Assembly: GCA_016935885.1 (NCBI GenBank)
Contig: JAFGQA010000419.1
Span: 1 to 5,783, forward strand
DNA length: 5,783 bases
DNA from: Phycisphaerae bacterium
GTDB lineage: Bacteria > Planctomycetota > Phycisphaerae > UBA1845 > UTPLA1
Reading direction: 5' to 3'
The notes below the pieces were generated by a model. The model did no database searches and was not told where the DNA came from. It worked only from the letters and a program-made list of their open reading frames with translations. This document shows, piece after piece, positions 1 to 4,785 of this stretch. Positions within the stretch are counted from its first letter, which is position 1; each line of letters starts with the position of its first letter. The position numbers and the translations under genes were made by a program.

Positions 1-179
1 CAAGGGTGAACGCTGACCGCTCCCTCACGGTCGCGGTTCCGATCGGCGTCGGCGGCATAGGCAATCTCAAGCTTAAACTGCTGTAGCCAAACGGCAAAAT
101 CGCTCACGTTATTCCCGCGCGATGCCTTAGCAGCCCGTGGTAAAAGGGAAAACAGCAGTTCGGAAAGGCCGTTCCTCAC
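1..179 (-). CDS. Possible partial ORF running off the left edge, unknown function
   Basis: The minus strand is open without a stop from about 222 to the window edge. Two starts are plausible: GTG at 179, giving MRNGLSELLFSLLPRAAKAS..., and GTG at 107, giving MSDFAVWLQQFKLEIAYAAD.... A GGTGG lies about 8 nt before the first and a GGGA 5 nt before the second, both weak ribosome-binding signals. I recognise no family. The last visible residues (ADADRNRDREGAVS) are encoded by a repeat-like motif at 13-40, so part of this frame may be translated repeat. The plus strand is also open at the edge (RVNADRSLTVAVP... ending in TAG near 83), which weakens the case. The gene would start just after the hairpin terminator of the PEP-CTERM gene and lie on the same strand. 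Low confidence. Confidence 0.28.
   Translation of the reverse strand, partial: MRNGLSELLFSLLPRAAKASRGNNVSDFAVWLQQFKLEIAYAADADRNRDREGAVSVHP
13..40. repeat. Repeat-like motif CCGCTCCCTCACGGTCGCGG
   Basis: A short imperfect hairpin is visible: GACCG at 15-19, an 8-nt loop, and CGGTC at 28-32, inside a CCGC...GCGG frame. From memory, very similar strings recur as dispersed repeats in planctomycete genomes, but only one copy lies in this window. The repeat status is therefore recollection, not something seen here. Confidence 0.35.
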
Positions 180-183
180 CGTG

Positions 184-207
184 AAAACCACCGGCGAGAC
201 GCCGGTG
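184..207 (-). terminator. Hairpin terminator of the PEP-CTERM gene
   Basis: Read on the minus strand, a perfect 8-bp stem (CACCGGCG / CGCCGGTG, arms 200-207 and 189-196) with a 3-nt loop is followed one base later by TTTT (187-184). It begins 22 nt after the stop codon of the PEP-CTERM gene. The GC-rich stem plus U-tract fits an intrinsic terminator, although four U is short. The same hairpin is also a member of the repeat family described separately. Confidence 0.5.
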
Positions 208-211
208 CCAC
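189..211 (+). repeat. Hairpin repeat copy A (CACCGGCG-AGA-CGCCGGTG-CCAC)
   Basis: An 8-bp perfect stem with a 3-nt loop is followed by CCAC and then AGTTTCGC. Copy B at 4281-4303 has the same layout: CAC start, 8-bp stem, NGA loop, GTGCCAC tail, and a following CAGATTCGC. Between the two copies one base pair in the stem is exchanged on both arms (G-C against C-G). Similar hairpins with longer loops occur at 5697-5783. Confidence 0.6.
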
Positions 212-228
212 AGTTTCGCTACGGGCTG

Positions 229-894
229 TTAGGTACTGCGCCTGCGTCGCGAACGCGACAGAAGCAGCGCCCCGCCGACCGCGACCAGGCCGATCGTCGT
301 CGGCTCGGGGACGGCCGTTATCGTGAAGGAGAATCGGTAACCGTCCAGGCCGTTGGTGGTGCGATAAGTGGGCAAGTCCAGGGTAAGCACCTCGTCCAGC
401 AGAAGCTCCCAAACGGTTCCCTCATCCGGCGCACCCGAGACGCCATCCGGCACGGACACGAGGTGCAGAAGGTAGCGGCGATCCGGCGGGGGGGGGTAGG
501 TCGAATCAGACACCATCGAGAAGTACATCGATTCTTCTTCTTCGGGATACGATGGATCGGCCCAGACGTAAAGCGACTCCCACGACATCCCCTCGTCGGG
601 TGCAAGCAAGGAACGATAGTCCGTGCGATAGAAACCGGTGTCGCCCAGCCACCCCTCGGGATCGTACTCGTGGTACACACCCGCGAAACCGGTGCCGGCG
701 GTGCCGATCAGGTAGTCAAGCTCGGCATCCCATCCGTCCGTGGCGTCCGACCGGACGCCCAGCATGCTGGCGCCTCACCCACAGTACTCTCCGAAGGCGA
801 AGCTAAACTCGTATCGTTCCTGTGCAAGGCCTTGGCTCGCCATCACCAAAGCCAGTACTGCGGACATGCACGTGAATGTAGGGCCACACCTCAT
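229..894 (-). pseudogene. PEP-CTERM sorted secreted protein, interrupted by an in-frame TGA
   Basis: The product would be an exported, surface-bound protein of unknown function. Residues 1-24 (MRCGPTFTC...ASQGLA) are a signal peptide. The C terminus has VPEP at about 195-198, a short hydrophobic helix (about 200-212) and an RSRRRR tail: the PEP-CTERM signal processed by exosortase in Gram-negative bacteria. The middle has an LGVRSDATDGWD...D segment near residues 45-60 that resembles secreted planctomycete proteins, an acidic stretch (EEEES) and a PPPP run. The start at 894 follows from GGGAGGAGA 6 nt upstream and from the signal peptide. Codon 40 is TGA (775-777); both halves are in the same frame, so this is a substitution-type stop, not a frameshift. 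Restarting at the ATG at 765 would lose the signal peptide. The full length would be 221 codons. A broken gene is most likely; a sequence error or readthrough is possible. Confidence 0.72.
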
Positions 895-900
895 CCCGCT

Positions 901-909
901 TCTCCTCCC
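901..909 (-). promoter_or_regulatory. Strong Shine-Dalgarno of the PEP-CTERM gene
   Basis: GGGAGGAGA lies 6 nt before the ATG at 894. It is the strongest ribosome-binding site in the window and fixes the start just before the signal peptide, rather than at the in-frame ATG codons upstream. Confidence 0.75.
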
Positions 910-964
910 AGAACATGACGCCGGGCAGCTTCCAAGCATCCTCCGGGGACTCTCGGACAGTGGC

Positions 965-993
965 AGTATATCGGAACGTCGCGTCGAATTCAA
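965..993 (-). promoter_or_regulatory. Sigma-70-like promoter of the PEP-CTERM gene
   Basis: On the minus strand, TTGAAT (988-993) and TATACT (965-970) are separated by exactly 17 bp. They match the housekeeping consensus at 4 of 6 and 5 of 6 positions. Transcription would begin near 958, leaving a leader of about 64 nt before the ATG at 894. An intact promoter suggests that loss of the reading frame is recent, or that the stop is not fatal. Confidence 0.6.
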
Positions 994-1007
994 GGACGCC
1001 GCCGTCC
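994..1007 (-). terminator. Weak hairpin after the zinc-ribbon gene
   Basis: A 5-bp stem GGACG/CGTCC with a 4-nt loop is followed on the minus strand by TTGAATT. It lies about 90 nt after the stop of the zinc-ribbon gene and directly before the -35 box of the PEP-CTERM promoter. The stem is short and the T-run poor. The rest of the 895-1098 spacer holds the promoter and leader of the PEP-CTERM gene and nothing else I recognise. Confidence 0.2.
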
Positions 1008-1098
1008 GGGTCGCGCGACGCTCAGGGGGTCGCGTGGAGCAAGAGTTGGCTCAACCCGGGGCGATCCGCCAAGCGGCAAGCCGAGGTCACGAGGGCCG

Positions 1099-1773
1099 TC
1101 ACGGTGTCATGTCCGTCGGTCGTACGGCGGTGCCGCACTCCGGGCACCGCCCGCTGACGTTGCCCGTCAGGTCGTAGCCGCAGCGCTCGCAAAGGCCGGG
1201 CGCGCATCGCCGACGGTCCCGCAGCCAAGCAATGACCTGTGGGATGGCGGCGGTGAGAAGGCAGAGCACACCCATCGCGAGGTATCTGACCTCTTGGCGA
1301 TCCTCGTGGCAGACGATGCCTCCCGCCAGCAGCAGGGCCAATGCAATCGCTACGCCGCCACAGACCATCAGCGCCTTCAACCGCCGGTGCGGTGGTGGAC
1401 TCCATAGTGATTCGGCCTGCCACACCGAGACCCACACAAGTAGTGGGATCAGGAGCAAAGCCCAGAACGGTACGTGAAGGCCCAGACCGTTTGGGCCGCC
1501 CGGCAAGCCGCGCCATTGCTCGGACGGTGCAGGCATCAGTGGGCGGATCGACCAGCCCACTGGCGGTATCCCGACCGGGAACATTCTACGCCTGATCCAT
1601 CCCCATCCGTAACCATACTCGACAGCGCCGTTGCCGACGAAAAACGAATAACCGTCTCCGCCGACGCGACCGATCACTCGATATTGGGTCCCTGCCCACA
1701 AGATGAGGATCAGCAAGCACCAAGCGCCTCCACCCCACTTGAGCGCACGTTTGATCCGGGATCGCGTGGGCAT
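1099..1773 (-). CDS. Multi-pass membrane protein with C-terminal zinc ribbon
   Basis: A 224-residue inner-membrane protein of unknown function. After a basic N terminus (MPTRSRIKRALK), hydrophobic segments lie at about 14-29, 101-119, 134-154 and 165-184. A soluble loop between the first two is rich in Gly, Tyr and Trp (GYSFFVGNG...YGYGWGW). The C terminus carries CERCGYDLTGN (Cys195, Cys198) and CPECG (Cys210, Cys213), a four-cysteine zinc ribbon. This membrane-plus-CGYDLTGN layout recurs in planctomycete proteins, especially Phycisphaerae, and is the best lineage clue in the window; I know of no assigned role. The frame is open upstream to 1911, but I chose the ATG at 1773: it precedes the basic, hydrophobic N terminus and has a TATAAT box 6 nt before it. 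The longer form would overlap the start of murJ. The gene is divergent from murJ. Confidence 0.78.
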   Translation of the reverse strand: MPTRSRIKRALKWGGGAWCLLILILWAGTQYRVIGRVGGDGYSFFVGNGAVEYGYGWGWIRRRMFPVGIPPVGWSIRPLMPAPSEQWRGLPGGPNGLGLHVPFWALLLIPLLVWVSVWQAESLWSPPPHRRLKALMVCGGVAIALALLLAGGIVCHEDRQEVRYLAMGVLCLLTAAIPQVIAWLRDRRRCAPGLCERCGYDLTGNVSGRCPECGTAVRPTDMTP

Positions 1774-1779
1774 GACGGG

Positions 1780-1785
1780 ATTATA
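1780..1785 (-). promoter_or_regulatory. -10 box just before the zinc-ribbon gene, leaderless layout
   Basis: A perfect TATAAT lies on the minus strand with 6 nt between it and the ATG at 1773. Transcription would start at or next to the ATG, and no Shine-Dalgarno is present. The -35 region is poor: TCGAAC at an 18-bp spacing, or TTGTCG at 21 bp. Confidence 0.5.
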
Positions 1786-1818
1786 CGCCACAGGGCTGAA
1801 GAGGTTCGACAATGCTGA

Positions 1819-1854
1819 GGTGCATGGGCCACATCGCTCATTGTGCCCTGCACC
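1819..1854. promoter_or_regulatory. Imperfect inverted repeat overlapping the murJ -35 box
   Basis: The arms GGTGCATGGGCCACA (1819-1833) and TGTGCCCTGCACC (1842-1854) are complementary at 13 positions, with one extra base bulged twice in the left arm; 8 nt separate them. The right arm covers most of the murJ -35 box. It lies between the two divergent genes, so an operator for a dimeric regulator is possible. It could also be a worn copy of the local GTGCCAC repeat family. Confidence 0.35.
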
Positions 1855-1869
1855 GGCGGTGGATATAGT
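1841..1869 (+). promoter_or_regulatory. murJ promoter, leaderless layout
   Basis: TTGTGC (1841-1846) and TATAGT (1864-1869) are separated by 17 bp. The -10 matches 5 of 6 consensus positions and the -35 keeps TTG. Only 8 nt (CCGCCCGC) separate the -10 box from the ATG at 1878, and no Shine-Dalgarno is present. Transcription probably begins at or within a base or two of the start codon. Confidence 0.5.
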
Positions 1870-1877
1870 CCGCCCGC

Positions 1878-3515
1878 ATGGCCCAAGACTCGCGATATCT
1901 CGGCTCGGCACGTGTGATCGCCTGCTGCACGTTCGCCTCGCGCATCACCGGGCTGGCCCGTGACGTCGTGCTCAATCACGTCTACGGCCAAGGTTGGGTC
2001 CAGGACGCGTACAACTACGGGTTCCTGATTCCCAACCTGTTCCGCCGACTGTTTGGCGAGGGCGCGCTGTCGGCGGTCTTTGTCCCGACGTTCACCGACG
2101 TGCTCGACAAGCGCGGACAGCCGGTGGCGTGGCTGCTGTTGGGCCGAGTCGCGGGGTTCATGGCGCTGGGGCTGGCGATCCTGACCATCCTGCTGGAACT
2201 CGGTGTGCTGGCCGTCTGGCATTTTGCGCCGGGCGGGCAGATGCGATCGCTGCAAATCGGCCTCACCGCGGTGATGATGCCGTTCATGGTCGGCGTCTGC
2301 ATGTTGGCGCTGTTCTCCAGCATCCTGAACTGTGTCCAGCACTTCACCGTCCCCGCGTTGCTGCCGTGCGTGCTGAATATCATGATCATCATCGGCGTGC
2401 TCGCGGTCGGGCCGGCGGTCGGCGACGCGCTGGAAGAACAGATCTACGGCGTGGCCGTCTGCGTGCTGGTGGCGAGCGTGATCCAACTGGCGATCATCAT
2501 GCCGGTGCTACGCGCGCACGGCGTGCGGTTTCGCCTGTCATCGAGCTGGACCGATCCCGAGCTGCGACACATGGGGCGGACCTTTCTGCCGGTGCTTCTG
2601 GGACAAGGTGTGCTGTTGTTCAACGTCTTCTTCGATGCCCAGATCTGCACGTTTCTGACACAGGGGCCCGAGGATCCGGCAACAGGTTCGTTTCTCGCAT
2701 GGCAGTTCAAGTATCCGCTTGAAGAGGGTGCGCTGTCAGCGGTGAACAACGCCCAACGGCTGTATCAGTTCCCGCTCGGGGTCTTGGCTATTTCGCTGGC
2801 GACGGCGGCGTTTCCCCTGTTCAGCCTGTACGCCAGCCGTGGTGAAATGGGCAGCCTGCGTTCGTCGGTGGCCCAGTCGCTGCGTTTGGCGGTCTTCGTC
2901 GGACTGCCGTCGGGCGTCATCATGATCCTGCTCGCCGAGCCGATCGTTTCGCTGTTGTTCCAGCACGGCCGCTTCGGTCCCGAGCAAACGCTCCGTGCCG
3001 CGCGCGTCCTACAGTGGTACGGGCTGGGCATGACGGCATTCTGTTGCCAACACATCCTGCTGCGTGCCTTCTACAGCCTGAAAGACACATTGACGCCGAT
3101 GTGGATCAGTTGCTACCTGGTCTCGCTGAGCATCGCGATGAACCTGACGCTGGTCTGGCACGCAGGCATTAGGGAGATGGTATTCGGCATCAGCACGACG
3201 ATCGCGTCATGCCTGCACGTCTGCATCTCCGTCTGGTTGTTGCGCAGGCGCATGGAGGGGCGAATCGGGGCAAGGGCCATCGCAGCCTCGGTTGGGCGGA
3301 CGGTGGTGGCGAGTGCCGTGGCGGGGCTAGCAGCCTGGGCCCTGCTCCGCTGGACGGCGGGAATGGACGCGTCCGGTGTTGGCACGACCGGCGCCCGGGC
3401 CGCGCAGGTCTTCGGGCCGTTGATCGGAGCCGTGCTGGCCTACCTCGCGACGGCTCGCTTGCTGGGCATGGAGGAAGTCCGCTGGTTACTGTCTCGCCAT
3501 CGGCCGCCGTTATAA
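1878..3515 (+). CDS. murJ: Lipid II flippase MurJ (MviN family)
   Basis: A 545-residue polytopic inner-membrane protein of the MOP superfamily that moves the peptidoglycan precursor lipid II from the inner to the outer face of the membrane. The N terminus shows family motifs: SRITGLARD (21-29), DAYNYGF (43-49) and IPNLFRRLFGEGALSAVFVP (51-70), with arginines that in studied MurJ proteins line the substrate cavity. The second half repeats the fold: EGALSAVNNAQRLYQFPLG, then PLFSLYASRGE. Hydrophobic helices fill the rest, in line with the usual 13-14 segments, and the length is normal for the family. The motif-bearing N terminus starts directly at this ATG. First gene of a plus-strand cluster; its TAA overlaps an ATG of the next reading frame (TAATG). 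Envelope-precursor export fits a planctomycete that keeps a peptidoglycan wall. Confidence 0.93.
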   Translation: MAQDSRYLGSARVIACCTFASRITGLARDVVLNHVYGQGWVQDAYNYGFLIPNLFRRLFGEGALSAVFVPTFTDVLDKRGQPVAWLLLGRVAGFMALGLAILTILLELGVLAVWHFAPGGQMRSLQIGLTAVMMPFMVGVCMLALFSSILNCVQHFTVPALLPCVLNIMIIIGVLAVGPAVGDALEEQIYGVAVCVLVASVIQLAIIMPVLRAHGVRFRLSSSWTDPELRHMGRTFLPVLLGQGVLLFNVFFDAQICTFLTQGPEDPATGSFLAWQFKYPLEEGALSAVNNAQRLYQFPLGVLAISLATAAFPLFSLYASRGEMGSLRSSVAQSLRLAVFVGLPSGVIMILLAEPIVSLLFQHGRFGPEQTLRAARVLQWYGLGMTAFCCQHILLRAFYSLKDTLTPMWISCYLVSLSIAMNLTLVWHAGIREMVFGISTTIASCLHVCISVWLLRRRMEGRIGARAIAASVGRTVVASAVAGLAAWALLRWTAGMDASGVGTTGARAAQVFGPLIGAVLAYLATARLLGMEEVRWLLSRHRPPL

Positions 3516-3516
3516 T
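3511..3516 (+). promoter_or_regulatory. TATAAT at the murJ-trmB junction
   Basis: A perfect TATAAT contains the murJ stop (TAA, 3513-3515) and the first two bases of an ATG at 3515. Seven nt later comes the ATG at 3524. The spacing fits a leaderless internal promoter for trmB. The -35 side is weak (TTACTG at 3486-3491, 19-bp spacer), so translational coupling through TAATG is an equally good reading. Confidence 0.35.
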
Positions 3517-3523
3517 GCAAGAC

Positions 3524-4159
3524 ATGGCCGATGTGGATCACGCGGATCGCCTGACGTTTGACGCCATCGCCGTCCCGCTGGAGTCGCTGGGCAAGCCGGC
3601 GGACTTGCGGGCACTGTTCGGCAACGACCACCCCGTCGAACTGGAGATCGGCTGTGGCAAGGGCGGCTTCCTTCTGCGGATGGCCGAGAAGTGCGCGGAG
3701 CGGAACTTCCTCGGCATTGAATGGGCCAACAAGTACTACAAGTTCGCGGCCGACCGAATGGCTCGCTGGGGCATGGCCAACGTCCGCCTCATCCGTACGG
3801 ACGCCAAGAACTTCGTGATGCACAGGCTTGCACCGGGCTGCCTGTCAGCATTGCACGTCTATCATCCAGACCCGTGGCCGAAGAAGCGCCACCACAGGCG
3901 GCGATTGTTCACGCCGGACTTCGTCGAGGCGGCCGTGCGGGTCCTGGCACAAGGCGCCCGACTGGCGATCCAGACAGACCACGCCGGATACTTCGAGCAG
4001 ATCAGGTCGGTGACATTCGCCCGGCAGGAGTTGGCGCAAGTCTGCTTCGACGATGCCGAGTTCGGAACGGTTAACGAACGCACTGAGACAAACTTCGAGA
4101 TCAAGTACATGCGGGAGGGCCGCCTGATCTATCGTTTGGCGTTCAAGCGTGTGAGATGA
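3524..4159 (+). CDS. trmB: tRNA (guanine-N7)-methyltransferase TrmB
   Basis: An S-adenosylmethionine-dependent cytosolic enzyme that methylates N7 of G46 in the tRNA variable loop. From the ATG at 3524 it is 211 residues, normal for TrmB. ELEIGCGKGGFLL (39-51) is the SAM-binding motif I, followed by GIEWANKYY (64-72) and RTDAKNF (91-97). PDPWPKKRHHRRRLF (115-129) is the TrmB signature, with the catalytic Asp at 116 by family comparison. The C terminus has TETNFEIKYMREGRLIYRL (187-205), matching the family TxxE...K...G..IY motif. An in-frame ATG at 3515 overlaps the murJ stop and would add MQD. Neither start has a Shine-Dalgarno. I prefer 3524 because the TATAAT spacing matches the two neighbouring promoters. 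It is probably co-transcribed with murJ. Confidence 0.93.
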   Translation: MADVDHADRLTFDAIAVPLESLGKPADLRALFGNDHPVELEIGCGKGGFLLRMAEKCAERNFLGIEWANKYYKFAADRMARWGMANVRLIRTDAKNFVMHRLAPGCLSALHVYHPDPWPKKRHHRRRLFTPDFVEAAVRVLAQGARLAIQTDHAGYFEQIRSVTFARQELAQVCFDDAEFGTVNERTETNFEIKYMREGRLIYRLAFKRVR

Positions 4160-4218
4160 CGAACGAGAAAGTGGAATGGCGAACAAGCGCGTGCGACGAT
4201 GAAGAATTCACCCGCAGA

Positions 4219-4376
4219 CTGTGCCACAGAAGGCCCGCCTGTGTCGCGGAACCGCGGCGCGGAGGTCTCGCCTGTGGGACCACCGCCGCGACGGCGGTGC
4301 CACGCAGATTCGCCCGGCCATGTGGACCGATCAAGCCACGTTAGCCCGCCCGGCCGCGTGAGCCTGTGGGGCCACG
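4219..4376. repeat. Repeat-rich spacer between trmB and yidD
   Basis: Several related modules are packed here: CTGTGCCACAG (4219-4229), CGCCTGTG at about 4236-4243 and again at about 4269-4276, the perfect hairpin copy B (4281-4303), and AGCCTGTGGGGCCAC (about 4361-4375), which echoes CGCCTGTGGGACCAC (about 4269-4283). The segment GAACCGCGGCGCGGAGG between the first two modules is also very GC-rich. The region looks like an accumulation of degenerate repeat copies rather than normal coding DNA, although two plus-strand frames remain open through it. Confidence 0.55.
4281..4303 (+). repeat. Hairpin repeat copy B (CACCGCCG-CGA-CGGCGGTG-CCAC)
   Basis: A perfect 8-bp stem (4281-4288 with 4292-4299) with loop CGA is followed by CCAC. 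It matches copy A at 189-211 in layout, with a paired G-C to C-G exchange at stem position 6. The flank past the tail is also alike (CAGATTCGC here, AGTTTCGC in copy A). No T-run follows, so it is unlikely to be a terminator. Confidence 0.6.
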
Positions 4377-4633
4377 CGAATCTGGCGACGGTGTTCAACC
4401 GCTTTGTGGCGTTTGCCATCGTGTTGTTTGTGCAGGCGTACCAGTTCGCCTTGCGGCCACTGCTGCTTGGGAGCTGCAAGTTCTGCCCGAGTTGCAGCGA
4501 GTATGCCATCGACGCGATCAGGCGCCACGGCCCATGGCGCGGCGGCTGGCTCAGCCTGCGGAGGGTCTGTCGCTGCCACCCGTGGAGCCAGGGCGGCATC
4601 GATCCTGTGCCCGATGCGGAACACCAACGATGA
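4358..4633 (+). CDS. yidD: Membrane protein insertion efficiency factor YidD
   Basis: A small peripheral inner-membrane protein that aids YidC-dependent insertion of membrane proteins; the exact mechanism is not settled. The family signature is complete: an amphipathic helix FNRFVAFAIVLFVQAYQFAL, then CKFCPSCSEYAIDAIRRHG, GGWLSLRRVCRCHPW and GGIDPVP near the end. The start is uncertain. GTG at 4358 gives 91 residues and GTG at 4391 gives 80, both usual for YidD (E. coli 85). The frame stays open back to an ATG at 4199 (144 residues), but that extension is the translated repeat spacer and has no family counterpart. No candidate has a Shine-Dalgarno. yidD usually sits with rpmH, rnpA and yidC; here it follows murJ-trmB. 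The stop TGA overlaps ATGATG at 4630-4635, but the 38-codon frame that follows resembles nothing known. Confidence 0.85.
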   Translation: MSLWGHANLATVFNRFVAFAIVLFVQAYQFALRPLLLGSCKFCPSCSEYAIDAIRRHGPWRGGWLSLRRVCRCHPWSQGGIDPVPDAEHQR

Positions 4634-4670
4634 TGCGCAGCAGCCTGCCGTCGCGCAGCGCAATCCCGAA

Positions 4671-4701
4671 GAGCCGCGTGCGTCGGCTCGGAAGGCCTTT
4701 T
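4671..4701 (+). terminator. Possible terminator of the murJ-trmB-yidD transcript
   Basis: A 6-bp stem GAGCCG (4671-4676) / CGGCTC (4684-4689) with a 7-nt loop is followed 8 nt later by CCTTTT (696-701 within the 4000s, T at 4698-4701). It lies 38 nt after the yidD stop, as expected at the end of the cluster. The gap before the T-run makes it a weak candidate. The rest of the 4634-4785 spacer, between two convergent genes, shows no gene I recognise. Confidence 0.3.
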
Positions 4702-4785
4702 ACAGAGGACAAGTATCTGACATTTGTGAGAGACCGCGCGGACTGAAGGCCAAGGCTCCTCTTCGTGAAAGGCAGTTGGTTGGGA

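Noticed and set aside
753..777. Selenocysteine decoding of the in-frame TGA, using the downstream stem as a SECIS element
   Set aside because: The stem starts right at the TGA and its loop would be only about 8 nt away, closer than in known bacterial SECIS elements. The protein is an exported PEP-CTERM type without a redox motif.
775..777. Genetic code change with TGA read as an amino acid
   Set aside because: trmB, yidD and the zinc-ribbon gene all end in TGA at the expected family length, so TGA works as stop here.
181..918. 245-codon plus-strand reading frame
   Set aside because: It lies antisense to the PEP-CTERM gene, has a basic, low-complexity product with no recognisable family, and arises from high GC content.
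4630..4746. 38-codon frame starting at the ATG that overlaps the yidD stop
   Set aside because: The overlap suggests coupling, but the product is short, basic and without similarity to any family I know; there is no Shine-Dalgarno.
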